A stretch of DNA of 64,000 bases from Anastrepha obliqua (taxonomy: Eukaryota; Arthropoda; Insecta; Diptera; Tephritidae). This document shows positions 55,499-63,722 of the stretch, piece by piece; the stretch's first letter is position 1; each line of letters starts with the position of its first letter. The notes below the pieces were generated by a model, which was not told the origin of the DNA, did not search any database, and saw only the letters and a list, made by a program, of their open reading frames with translations. The stretch covers positions 20,584,044 to 20,648,043 of the forward strand of contig NC_072897.1 in NCBI RefSeq assembly GCF_027943255.1, read 5' to 3'. Made by a program: the position numbers and the translations under genes.

Positions 55499-55936
55499 AT
55501 GCCACCTAAAAAATCTAACCTCAACAACGCGCTGAGCAGAGAAGCACGACGCAAACGTGCTGAAAGAGCTCATCAATCGGCAGAACAAATCGCAACAAGA
55601 AATGCAGCTCAAAGTATCAGGACAGCAGAGGGTCGTGCACAAGAATCTCAAGAACAGCATGACAAACGTCTGCGACACACTATTACAAGAACAAGAGCGG
55701 CACGAGAACGAAACATAGCTACAGCACGAGTACAAGCACGACAGAGACAGCGGACCAGCCGCTCATTAACACGTGCATCATTTGTTCGTCTTGCTTTCGA
55801 ATATGCACCAGATATTAACTACTCTGCGCATTCAAAAATTGCTATCGGTGCAATGGATAAAGTATGTCAATATTGTCAGGCAATGAAATTTAAGAATGAA
55901 TCACCCGGCATGTGCTATTCTATTTGTGTTAGCTAA
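55499..55936 (+). pseudogene. Truncated Helitron Rep/helicase N-terminus
   Basis: Starts MPPKKSNLNNALSREARRKR. A long basic coiled-coil-like Arg/Gln/Ala-rich region follows (RTAEGRAQESQEQHDKRLRH, about residues 25-95). Then RLAFEYAPDINYSAHSKIAI and a CQYCQAMKFKNESPGMCYS Cys motif, typical of the N-terminal zinc-binding region of animal Helitron proteins. The frame ends at ICVS just after it, where the full protein would continue for over a thousand residues to Rep and helicase. Neither catalytic part is present. Family known from insects; the truncated end indicates an internal deletion derivative. Confidence 0.7.
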
Positions 55937-56194
55937 AGACAGGTTAACCGAAAATATTGTACACCGATTAGTGCTAAATTAAATTGAATTCAAAGTATTT
56001 ATAATTCAAAATAATAACAATTATTGATAAAGATTTAAAACTATCTGCCCTACCTACCTCATTTATAAGTTTAAGTATTACGTGTTACTTACTAACAACT
56101 TTGTAATATAGGTACTTATTTGTTACTAACTTGAATACAAAAAATAAAAAAATTTTTAATTATTTCTTTTGTATTGATTTTTGCTCAATATCAA

Positions 56195-56368
56195 CCGTGG
56201 TAGAAAATCAATCATGGGGGTTGCCATGTTTTTTTACAAATGGCATCTGTGTAAAAAAGCATGGTGGTCCCCATGATTGGTGTTCTCCTACCGTTTGCCT
56301 TGAATAGTTTACTACTATGTAATATAACAAAAACATTAGCCACTGCAACGCGTGGCTGGGTCTGCTAG
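56195..56368. other. Helitron 3' end: large subterminal palindrome and terminal hairpin
   Basis: CGTGGTAGAAAATCAATCAT at 56195 pairs imperfectly with ATGATTGGTGTTCTCCTACCG at 56272-56292, and CATGGGGGTTGCCATG-like stretches fold inside it. Downstream are the GCCAC/GTGGC hairpin and CTAG. Such structures define the Helitron terminator. Confidence 0.6.
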
Positions 56369-56386
56369 TATATATATATATAATAT

Positions 56387-56640
56387 GGATCGTTATAAAT
56401 ACAAATCACTATTGGAAGTCAATCTGAAATTTTCGATGGATGATTTGGAGCTTAGTCCAGATTGGGTCTTCCAACAGGATAACGATCCAAAGCACACAGT
56501 ATACATTGTGAAGGATTGGCTGTTTTAACATGCTCTAAGGCAATTAAATACACCACCGCAAATCCCAGATTTGAATATTATTGAACATGGCTGGCTAATT
56601 TTAGATCGAAAAATTAGAAAAAAAGAGGTTGTCTGTAAAG
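56387..56640 (+). pseudogene. Tc1-type transposase middle fragment
   Basis: MDRYKYKSLLEVNLKFSM is followed by PDWVFQQDNDPKHTVYIVKD (second catalytic Asp), a TAA after DWLF, then QIPDLNIIEHGWLILDRKIR (third catalytic position, the usual NPIEN altered). The N-terminal DNA-binding half is absent; the Helitron ends 18 bp upstream. The DNA after about 56640 is not Tc1. The C-terminal end of a similar protein is at 63337. Confidence 0.75.
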
Positions 56641-57228
56641 TTGGTGTACTAATGATAGTTTAACGTGACAACGTCATAAGAAAATACTAATGGAATGGAT
56701 ATAAAGAAGGAGGAAAATTGAATCGCAATGGAATTGATCAAGTTAAATTTACACAAACGTGAAAAATTACGAAGCATTTATAAAATTCATGAAAGATATG
56801 TTCAATTTCGATTGTGCATCAGACGTTAATAAGTCAACAACACTAAGAGGCTCCATCATCGATTTGACTTTTTGAAGGCACATTACATTTGAAACACTAC
56901 CTTCCATTCCCTACTTTTCCTATCATAGTCCTATTCTATCCTATAAATTAATAACAAAAACATTAAAACAACAGGTATTATTAAGAACTAGTCGTCACTA
57001 ATTATAAATTTGGTAAGGATGTTGATGATACAATTGGTTTTATTTTAAATTTTTCAAGTAATTCAATTTAATAATCCTCATAGAGAAATGGTTCATTACC
57101 ATGCACGCAGGAAGAAGGCATATGCAAATACAAATATGTGAATTTATATACATATGCGCATATACATATATATACATATATGCTGACTCAAGTAGGAGAG
57201 AGCCAGATGTCGAACGTTGCCGAACGCG
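56641..57228. other. Unassigned spacer with endonuclease-like remnant
   Basis: Mostly AT-rich. A decayed frame at about 56770-56940 reads FIKFMKDMFNFDCASDVNKS and IIDLTF, then YFSYHSPIL, resembling the end of an apurinic-type endonuclease (IDLTF...SYH). 57100-57190 is a CATATATACATATG microsatellite. No intact gene. Confidence 0.35.
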
Positions 57229-57726
57229 AGTTACATATATAAAACCAGTTACATATATAAAACCAAGCATAGATGATTTCATTGCAAGTATAACTAAAGA
57301 CAAAATGTAATATTAAACCAACTTCCGTTTGTTTGCAAAAATTATTATTAAATTCACAAATTAAATTTATTTTTCGGTCGCAATTCCAGGAATTGCAACC
57401 GTTCCAAAATTAACTAACTTTACTGTCCACTACAATAAATATTGTAGTATCAGCATTTCCGTTCCCACACTAAAATGTAATATTAATAAGTATTTTTTCA
57501 TAAGCCAATGTAATTTAGCAAATAAGAAAATAAAATTGTAATATACCGAGTAAGCAAATATATATACATTTGTAAGCTTTGATTTTACCTGAAGTAAAAT
57601 CATAAAGCCAGTCTGATTCCTCCCTTCCATTGGAGTAGATTGTTGTATTAAAATAAATAAATAAATTTTAATCAAAAACAGTTTTTAGTTTTTTTTTATC
57701 GTAATATAACGGCAAAACACGTAAAT
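57229..57726 (+). repeat. 5' LTR of element E
   Basis: 498 bp. Begins with an 18-bp direct repeat (GTTACATATATAAAACCA, twice), which supplies TATATAAAA promoter-like boxes. AATAAATAAATAAA near 57652-57665 is a candidate polyadenylation signal. It differs from the 3' LTR only by one base near 57698. Confidence 0.95.
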
Positions 57727-57745
57727 GGCGCAGTCGGTAGGATCC
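57726..57745 (+). other. Primer-binding site of element E (tRNA-Ser type)
   Basis: TGGCGCAGTCGGTAGGATCC; its first T is the last base of the LTR. Same class of site as gypsy A (7753-7772) and as described for the 17.6/297 group. Confidence 0.85.
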
Positions 57746-57925
57746 TTTTAAACAGTAAAAAAAGGATCCAGTGAAACGAATTACGGGAAATAAAAATAAT
57801 AAAAATAATTTTTATAAACACCCAACCTAATCCTGCGAATCCGTAGCCAACTCAGGAGTTGACTGGACCCTCCAGGGTATAACTAAACACACGATAACTA
57901 AAACTAAAAAAAAAAAAAAAAAAAA

Positions 57926-58110
57926 AATAGTGCAGTGACAATTTAAGCAATTTGAACACCACTAAACCAAAAAATAGTGCAGTGAACATCTTTGCAAATT
58001 ATACACCACTAAAATAAATAGTGCAGTGAAAATTTAAGCAATTTGAACACCACTAAACCAAAAAATAGTGCAGTGAACATTTTTTGCAAATTAGACACCA
58101 CTATAAAAAA
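57926..58110 (+). repeat. Leader repeat of element E (four units, two-unit period)
   Basis: AATAGTGCAGTGAMMATTT starts at 57926, 57973, 58017 and 58064 (spacing 47, 44, 47), each ending in ACACCACTAAA. Alternate units are most alike, giving a 91-bp dimer. Preceded by an A25-28 run at 57907. Confidence 0.85.
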
Positions 58111-58173
58111 TTTTTTTTTTCTTCTCTAAAACTGTATACTAAAAGACAACAAACATTCGACAAACGGAGAAGG

Positions 58174-59367
58174 ATGGAGGAGCAGACTCATATTACCTCC
58201 GTCAGCGTGGCCGAAGAACTGGCCAGGAAAGATCAGCAGTTGGAAAGCTTACGACAAGCCTACCTAGATTTGCAACAGCAGACGCACCAACTACAGCAAC
58301 AACACCAAATACAGGATAACGGCAAAAGAGAAAACATCTTTAAAATGATAAACCACATGCCAACATTTACCGGGACAGGAGAAGTCACGGTCAACAGCTT
58401 CTTCAGTAGCATAGAATACCTGTTATCAACCATACAAGAGGAAAGTCTAAAAAAGGAAGCAGCCCGAACAATATTCTACAAAGTCATACAAGGACAGGCC
58501 AAGGACGTCATCATAAATATACCGACACCAGACAACTGGCAGCTGATTAAAAAACTGCTAAAACTTAGATACAGGCCAGATACGGAGCCACATCAAATAT
58601 ACAAAAAAATTAACAACTTATGTGTAAGAACGGTAAGTGAACTTGCTATAGAAATTCAGAATATTAAATATAAAGCGGACGAATTAGTAATTTACCATAG
58701 GGACGATCATGGCATAGATTTGAGTAACATAGATAGTATATTAATAAATACAATTAAAGAAATGTCGCAAGGCACCTTGCTCGATAAAATATACGATATG
58801 AGGGATTTAGGCAACATATTGGATATAATGACCAGACGTAGATACGAAGACAGTTGCATTCGACCAGAGTATAGAAAATTTAAGGTGAATAAATACAATA
58901 ATGCAAATATGAATTATAATAGAAATCAGAATGAAATTCAAAGCTATAACCGCCCTAATAATTATAATAACAATTTTAATAAATATAAAAACAGGTATGA
59001 TAATAATTATATGAATAGAAATTTTAATTCTGGACACTTTAAAGTCCCAAAAAATACTTCAGGAAATTTCCAAAGGTCTCCACAGGTAGGAAATCCCAGG
59101 GCAAATTCCGGCCATTATCGCTGGAATCAAACCGGGCAAAACCGGAGCGAGCCGATGGAAATAGATAATATCGAGGTAAATCATTTTCAAAGAATCCCAC
59201 AGATGGGAAACCCCAGGCCAAATGTCAGCCAAAATCGCTTGACTCAACCTAGGCAATATCTAAGGGAAACAATGGAACATAATGAAAAAGATAACAATGT
59301 TAGAGAAAACCAAAATCACGAAAATATTTTTTTTCGGAAACAACCTCAGACTACTTACCCCACGTAA
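58174..59367 (+). CDS. Element E gag (397 aa, intact)
   Basis: The start ATG at 58174 is the first in frame (MEEQTHITSVSVAEELARKD). Residues 10-50 form a Gln-rich coiled coil (LESLRQAYLDLQQQTHQLQQ). The capsid region follows at about 60-230 (MINHMPTFTGTGEVTVNSFF, then KVIQGQAKDVIINIPTPDNW and LLKLRYRPDTEPHQIYKKI). The tail (about 240-330) is very rich in Asn, Tyr and Arg, followed by repeated FQR(S/I)PQ(V/M)GNPR(A/P)N units. No zinc knuckle, as in gypsy-group gag; the basic Asn/Arg tail may bind RNA. It ends in TAA at 59365-59367, after the slippery site at 59328. Intact. Confidence 0.9.
   Translation: MEEQTHITSVSVAEELARKDQQLESLRQAYLDLQQQTHQLQQQHQIQDNGKRENIFKMINHMPTFTGTGEVTVNSFFSSIEYLLSTIQEESLKKEAARTIFYKVIQGQAKDVIINIPTPDNWQLIKKLLKLRYRPDTEPHQIYKKINNLCVRTVSELAIEIQNIKYKADELVIYHRDDHGIDLSNIDSILINTIKEMSQGTLLDKIYDMRDLGNILDIMTRRRYEDSCIRPEYRKFKVNKYNNANMNYNRNQNEIQSYNRPNNYNNNFNKYKNRYDNNYMNRNFNSGHFKVPKNTSGNFQRSPQVGNPRANSGHYRWNQTGQNRSEPMEIDNIEVNHFQRIPQMGNPRPNVSQNRLTQPRQYLRETMEHNEKDNNVRENQNHENIFFRKQPQTTYPT
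59328..59334 (+). promoter_or_regulatory. Candidate -1 frameshift site between gag and pol
   Basis: In the gag frame the codons ATT TTT TTT CGG give T TTT TTT. Slipping back one base puts ribosomes in the pol frame, which is open from here through the protease. Overlap with gag is about 33 nt. The heptamer fits the X XXY YYZ rule; a downstream stimulatory structure was not tested. Confidence 0.6.
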
Positions 59368-61307
59368 AGTTAACAATTAATAATAAAGAATATAATGCAT
59401 TAATAGATACCGGTGCAAACATAAGTTTAATAGACAATGATATGAAAGAATTTAAGAAAATATTACTTACAAAACCAATTGAAACCAGTACAATAAATGG
59501 AAAGGATATAATAAGATATGAAGTGTTAACAGACGCACCTAAAGAATTTAACGTAAATGAAAATGCGAAAGTCAGGTGGAAAGCGACGAGATTGAAAGGA
59601 CGAAAATACAAATTTATCATAGGCATTGATTTAATGAACTGTTTTAAAACAGTAATAAATCTAGAGGATGGTCACATATCCTTCAATAATAGAATAACAA
59701 ATTTTACAGTAAACCCATATAAAAACATCCAAGTTTGCACACTGGAAGGATCAGATTTTGACTGGGACAGAATTCAATTGAACCATTTGAATACAGAAGA
59801 ATATAGAGAAGTAAAGGACATATTGAATAGATTCAAGAAATTTTTAGGTACAAAATACAAAGGAAAGGATATATCGCCAAGACACCAACGATGGATACTC
59901 AAACTAGGAGAGTACGATTTCGAAGTAGACTATATAAAAGGTAGAGAGAACAAAGTAGCGGATTTTCTCAGTAGAATAGAAAAAAGTGAAGATAATATTT
60001 TAAAATATGAAGATGATGACAGTTCCAATAGCATAAACCTAATTTCGCTCGATGGGGAGGAAGACAACGTAAGCATGGCAACAGTACATTCAGCAGAGGA
60101 GAATTTGGGTGATCATTTTGCAATTAAGGAAGAGATAATGAACAAGTATAGAACTCAGATTATACTTACAAATAATAAAACAGAAGAGTTTAGAGAGATA
60201 CACGGAAAAAGGATAATTTTTATTGCAGAGTGTGATTTTGAACAAATGGGAGAAATTTTCAGAAGATATATTTTAAAAGGAAAAATTGGAATATTTTCGG
60301 AACTAACCGACCACAGCTATAACATAGTACAAGAAAAACTGATTAGTATGTATTCGAATGACAAACAAATTAATTTCACTAAGTGTACTACAAGGGCTAG
60401 AGATATAGAAACAGAAGTAGAAGCAGTCAAGCAAGTATCATTGTATCACGTTAGGGAAAGCATGCATTCAGGGATACTCGAAACATATAACCAACTTAAG
60501 AATAAAATTTACTATCCAAAACTCATGGAGGTAATTCAATTGGTGATTAATCAATGCGAGATATGCCAAGAAGTCAAGTACGATAGAAAACCAATAAAAC
60601 CTAAACTTATAGTCACAGAAACACCCTCAGACAAAAATGAGATCGTTCATATAGACACATATGTAATGAAAAGGAATTATTTTCTAACAGTAATAGACAA
60701 ATTTTCTAAATTTGGGGCGGCATACCCGTTAAACGATAGAAACCACGTTACTCTTATCGAGCAATTAGAAGATCATTTCGCCAAAATAGGAAAACCAAAG
60801 AAAATAGTGGCAGACAATGAATTTAACACAATTCGAATAAAAGAATTTTTAGAAAAAGAGAACATTGAGTTACATCTAACTAAACCCAACAGTCACACGG
60901 GTAATGCAGACATAGAGCGTTTGCATAACACAATAGCCGAAAAATTCAGGATATTATATAAATTAGAGAAAAATATTCCAATAAAACAATTGATTCAAAA
61001 AGCAATTAGAAGTTATAATGAGCGCCACCACTTAAGCATTAAATGCACACCTAGTGACGTACATTTGGGAAAAATTGAAAACGGTACAGTGAAAAGGAAT
61101 TTAGAGGAAAATAAAAGAAAAATAATTGAAAAATTAAACAGATCTAGGGAAGATTACAACGAAAGTAGGGAAGAAGGATTCATTAAGAACTACAAGGCAG
61201 TTAGGCATAAAGAACAACCTAAATATAAAAAATCCAAATTAGAGAGAGTGCATCATTGCAATATCAAACGGCCTCTTAAATTTACAGTTATGGACACAAC
61301 CGATTGA
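59334..61307 (+). CDS. Element E pol: protease and integrase, RT deleted
   Basis: In the -1 frame relative to gag. Protease: YNALIDTGANISLI near 59400-59425 (DTGA), then IIGIDLMNCFKTVI. The next segment (EVKDILNRFKKFLG) belongs to the region before RT, but at about 59875-59885 it changes to PRHQRWILKLGEYDFEVDYI, the end of RNase H. The whole RT with YxDD and most of RNase H, about 400-450 residues, are missing although the frame stays open. Integrase is complete: HVRESMHSGI...CEICQ zinc-binding motif (60447-60560), HIDTYV, VADNEFN and DIERLH (the Asp, Asp and Glu positions) and a C-terminal domain to 61307. It could mature Gag and integrate DNA but cannot copy RNA. Numbered from 59442 the remaining protein is 621 aa. 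Confidence 0.88.
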   Translation, partial: SETTSDYLPHVKLTINNKEYNALIDTGANISLIDNDMKEFKKILLTKPIETSTINGKDIIRYEVLTDAPKEFNVNENAKVRWKATRLKGRKYKFIIGIDLMNCFKTVINLEDGHISFNNRITNFTVNPYKNIQVCTLEGSDFDWDRIQLNHLNTEEYREVKDILNRFKKFLGTKYKGKDISPRHQRWILKLGEYDFEVDYIKGRENKVADFLSRIEKSEDNILKYEDDDSSNSINLISLDGEEDNVSMATVHSAEENLGDHFAIKEEIMNKYRTQIILTNNKTEEFREIHGKRIIFIAECDFEQMGEIFRRYILKGKIGIFSELTDHSYNIVQEKLISMYSNDKQINFTKCTTRARDIETEVEAVKQVSLYHVRESMHSGILETYNQLKNKIYYPKLMEVIQLVINQCEICQEVKYDRKPIKPKLIVTETPSDKNEIVHIDTYVMKRNYFLTVIDKFSKFGAAYPLNDRNHVTLIEQLEDHFAKIGKPKKIVADNEFNTIRIKEFLEKENIELHLTKPNSHTGNADIERLHNTIAEKFRILYKLEKNIPIKQLIQKAIRSYNERHHLSIKCTPSDVHLGKIENGTVKRNLEENKRKIIEKLNRSREDYNESREEGFIKNYKAVRHKEQPKYKKSKLERVHHCNIKRPLKFTVMDTTD

Positions 61308-61314
61308 AGGAATA

Positions 61315-62760
61315 ATGAATACCAAACGAATTACAGAACAAAAAGGATTTGTAGACATTTATATCAATAGTCAGGAAATAGTTCAGGAGACGGACATAAT
61401 ATTACATATCATAAATTTGCATGATATCAAAACCATTTTGGACAACATGACAGAAAATATAAAATTAATGAGGATTGATAATAAAGAAATGCTTAATTTA
61501 GAACTAAGTGACGCTAAAAATAAATTATTGACATTATTGCCAAGACAAAATAGGCAAAGACGAGGATTAATTAATGGAATAGGAAGCATACAAAAATGGT
61601 TATTTGGGACTATGGACGACGAAGACAGACAAAACATACAAAAACAGTTGTTCAATATTGATGAAATTGTTAACAATAATAATCAACAAATTATAATTAA
61701 TGACTATTTTAATATAACTATAAATCATTTAAAAATGGTAATTACAAATGACAGACAAAAAATTCAAGAAGAACTAAATTCTATAAGTAAGTTTGTAGAA
61801 ACAGAAAATAATAAAAGTAGATATTTAGAGCAATTAAGTAATATACAACTAATAAAGAGTAGAATAGAGCATTTGCAAGATAATGTAATTTCTGCAAAAC
61901 ATGATTTGGTACATCCAAGTATTCTAACCAGTAACGAAATTAAAAAATACAATATCGATTATAATAAGTTGAAATATATACAGTGTGGTACAACATTTGT
62001 TAATGGGACATACTTAGTTTTAGGAGTAAAAATACCTAAAAATTTCATAATTGTTAAATTAAGAACTATTGTTCCACTACCCAATATTCACAATAACGAA
62101 ATAGATGCTATTATAGAAAAAAGCTTCGAGTTTGAAAATAAAACATATAGATTTGAAGAAAATAAGCATTTAAAAGACTTAAAATTAAGCACTCATTGTA
62201 TAATAAAAAATAACTGTCAACTAGTAAGTAACAAAGATTTCGAAATTATACAACTAGATATAGACACAATTATAATTAAGAATGCAATGAATGTCAGTGT
62301 TAATGAAACTTGTAACTCCGAAAAAGTTATGTTAAACGGAAACTATTTAATAAATTTCAGTAACTGTTCAATAAAAATTAAAGACTATTACTTTTCAAAC
62401 ACTATCGAAAATATAAAAGAAAAACAAATTATCGAAAATCCAAATAGAGATCAGAATTTTACACATAAATTAACCTTTCAAGAAATTGAATTACAGCAAA
62501 AAAATAATGTAATGAATATTAAAGCATTAGATTATCATACAAAATTAACATATGGATATAATTTTTTTATAATAATTATAGTACTTATTTTAATTGTGTT
62601 AATTCTGACTAAACATAAACAGATAAAAATAAAATTAAATCAAAGAATTCAGGAGAATTCTAATCTAAGGGAGGGAGAAGTTACATATATAAAACCAGTT
62701 ACATATATAAAACCAAGCATAGATGATTTCATTGCAAGTATAACTAAAGACAAAATGTAA
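61315..62760 (+). CDS. Element E env-like glycoprotein (481 aa)
   Basis: Starts at ATG 61315, 7 nt after the pol stop; in this group env is usually made from a spliced RNA, so the true N-terminus may be added from upstream, and no signal peptide is visible here. At residues 79-82 is RQRR, a furin-type site, followed by GLINGIGSIQKWLFGTMDD, the fusion-peptide region of insect errantivirus Env. A heptad-like helical region with Asn-rich and Gln-rich segments follows (about 105-190). The membrane anchor is FFIIIIVLILIVLILT (about 415-432), then a basic tail. The last 27 codons and the stop (62758-62760) lie in the 3' LTR and encode VTYIKP twice. Intact frame. Confidence 0.85.
   Translation: MNTKRITEQKGFVDIYINSQEIVQETDIILHIINLHDIKTILDNMTENIKLMRIDNKEMLNLELSDAKNKLLTLLPRQNRQRRGLINGIGSIQKWLFGTMDDEDRQNIQKQLFNIDEIVNNNNQQIIINDYFNITINHLKMVITNDRQKIQEELNSISKFVETENNKSRYLEQLSNIQLIKSRIEHLQDNVISAKHDLVHPSILTSNEIKKYNIDYNKLKYIQCGTTFVNGTYLVLGVKIPKNFIIVKLRTIVPLPNIHNNEIDAIIEKSFEFENKTYRFEENKHLKDLKLSTHCIIKNNCQLVSNKDFEIIQLDIDTIIIKNAMNVSVNETCNSEKVMLNGNYLINFSNCSIKIKDYYFSNTIENIKEKQIIENPNRDQNFTHKLTFQEIELQQKNNVMNIKALDYHTKLTYGYNFFIIIIVLILIVLILTKHKQIKIKLNQRIQENSNLREGEVTYIKPVTYIKPSIDDFIASITKDKM
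62666..62678 (+). other. Polypurine tract of element E
   Basis: AAGGGAGGGAGA immediately before the 3' LTR start (AGTTACAT); primes plus-strand DNA synthesis. It also codes for REGE of the env tail. Confidence 0.8.
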
Positions 62761-63175
62761 TATTAAACCAACTTCCGTTTGTTTGCAAAAATTATTATTA
62801 AATTCACAAATTAAATTTATTTTTCGGTCGCAATTCCAGGAATTGCAACCGTTCCAAAATTAACTAACTTTACTGTCCACTACAATAAATATTGTAGTAT
62901 CAGCATTTCCGTTCCCACACTAAAATGTAATATTAATAAGTATTTTTTCATAAGCCAATGTAATTTAGCAAATAAGAAAATAAAATTGTAATATACCGAG
63001 TAAGCAAATATATATACATTTGTAAGCTTTGATTTTACCTGAAGTAAAATCATAAAGCCAGTCTGATTCCTCCCTTCCATTGGAGTAGATTGTTGTATTA
63101 AAATAAATAAATAAATTTTAATCAAAAACAGTTTTTAGTTTTTTTTTTCGTAATATAACGGCAAAACACGTAAAT
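62679..63175 (+). repeat. 3' LTR of element E
   Basis: 497 bp, one base shorter than the 5' LTR in a T tract near 63148, otherwise identical on reading. Followed by target duplication CGCG at 63176-63179. Confidence 0.95.
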
Positions 63176-63336
63176 CGCGTGGGTCTCTTTGTCGTTCGTT
63201 AGGCGCTCTCGCTTGCAGTTCAAGCAAGGTAACGCCGCATGAGCAAGATAACGCCGCATTTTTTGATGCGTGCAGCCGGCTACATCGGATTATAAGACGT
63301 TCTCACGTCAAAATCCGATTTCAAGTGCTTCAGTAC
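63176..63336. other. Right flank of element E, unassigned
   Basis: TGGGTCTCTTTGTCGTTCGT, a duplicated CAAGRTAACGCCGCAT at 63226 and 63244, then AAAATCCGATTTCAAGTGCT. Not recognised. Confidence 0.3.
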
Positions 63337-63722
63337 TCAAAGAACGACTAATAGAAGCTTGAAACAATATAACTTCTGCAGAGTTAACAAATTTAGTCAC
63401 CTCAATGCCACGACGGCTTCAAGCTGTAATTGATGCTAATGGTGGACCAACTAAACACTAAGAAGCAATATTACTTAGAGTTAAGTGAAGTTTTTCACAC
63501 TGGCGTAAGATATTTGTGTACTGTATGTAGACTTTTGTCAACGTTGCTTTCAGGTGTTTTTGCCATAGCTTTGCTATTTTATGTTAATGTATGGATTTTT
63601 TAAGTTTATAATGATTAGAAAAAGCTTTCAAATAAAACTGTGTAAACACATTTTTCAGTAAAGTTTTTGAAATTTCAATCCAGTGGAAATCGGGGGTGTA
63701 TGTAGACTTTTGTCGGTCACTG
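63337..63722 (+). pseudogene. Tc1-type transposase C-terminus and 3' TIR
   Basis: From 63337: LKERLIEA, then a TGA in place of the Trp expected before NNITSAELTNLVTS, then MPRRLQAVIDANGGPTKH with stop at 63460-63462, the typical Tc1 C-terminus. After an AT-rich 3' UTR with AATAAAA the element ends at 63722 with TATGTAGACTTTTGTCGGTC and ACTG, next to TA. The 5' part is not here. Confidence 0.8.

Larger units (their letters stand above)
49525..56368 (+). mobile_element. Helitron with captured Rep N-terminus and nested gypsy C
   Basis: The 3' end is canonical: a GCCAC...GTGGC hairpin (56339-56356), eight bases, then CTAG at 56365-56368 followed by T. The 5' end is placed at TCTTTAATATATATAAATTA (49525), preceded by A. 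It is followed by ACGTGTCACGTTGTTTGTCC, a motif recurrent at Helitron starts in flies. Without gypsy C it is about 2.1 kb. It carries two internal tandem duplications and the N-terminal part of a Helitron protein (55499), so it is non-autonomous. Confidence 0.7.
57229..63175 (+). mobile_element. Element E: very young errantivirus-like element lacking RT
   Basis: Two LTRs (57229-57726, 62679-63175) identical but for one base in a T run. 4-bp target duplication CGCG at 57225-57228 and 63176-63179. PBS, repetitive leader, gag, pol and env in the retroviral order. The LTRs start AGTTACATATATAA, as in gypsy-group errantiviruses. Pol lacks RT and most of RNase H without loss of frame. 5947 bp, versus about 7.3 kb expected for a complete relative. 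It resembles gypsy A in PBS type. Confidence 0.92.

Noticed and set aside
57430..57675. Minus-strand 81-codon ORF, present twice (also 62880-63125)
   Set aside because: It lies entirely within the LTRs of element E and is duplicated only because the LTRs are.
63367..63462. Small independent host gene
   Set aside because: SMPRRLQAVIDANGG is the stock C-terminus of Tc1 transposases and is followed by a Tc1 terminal repeat.
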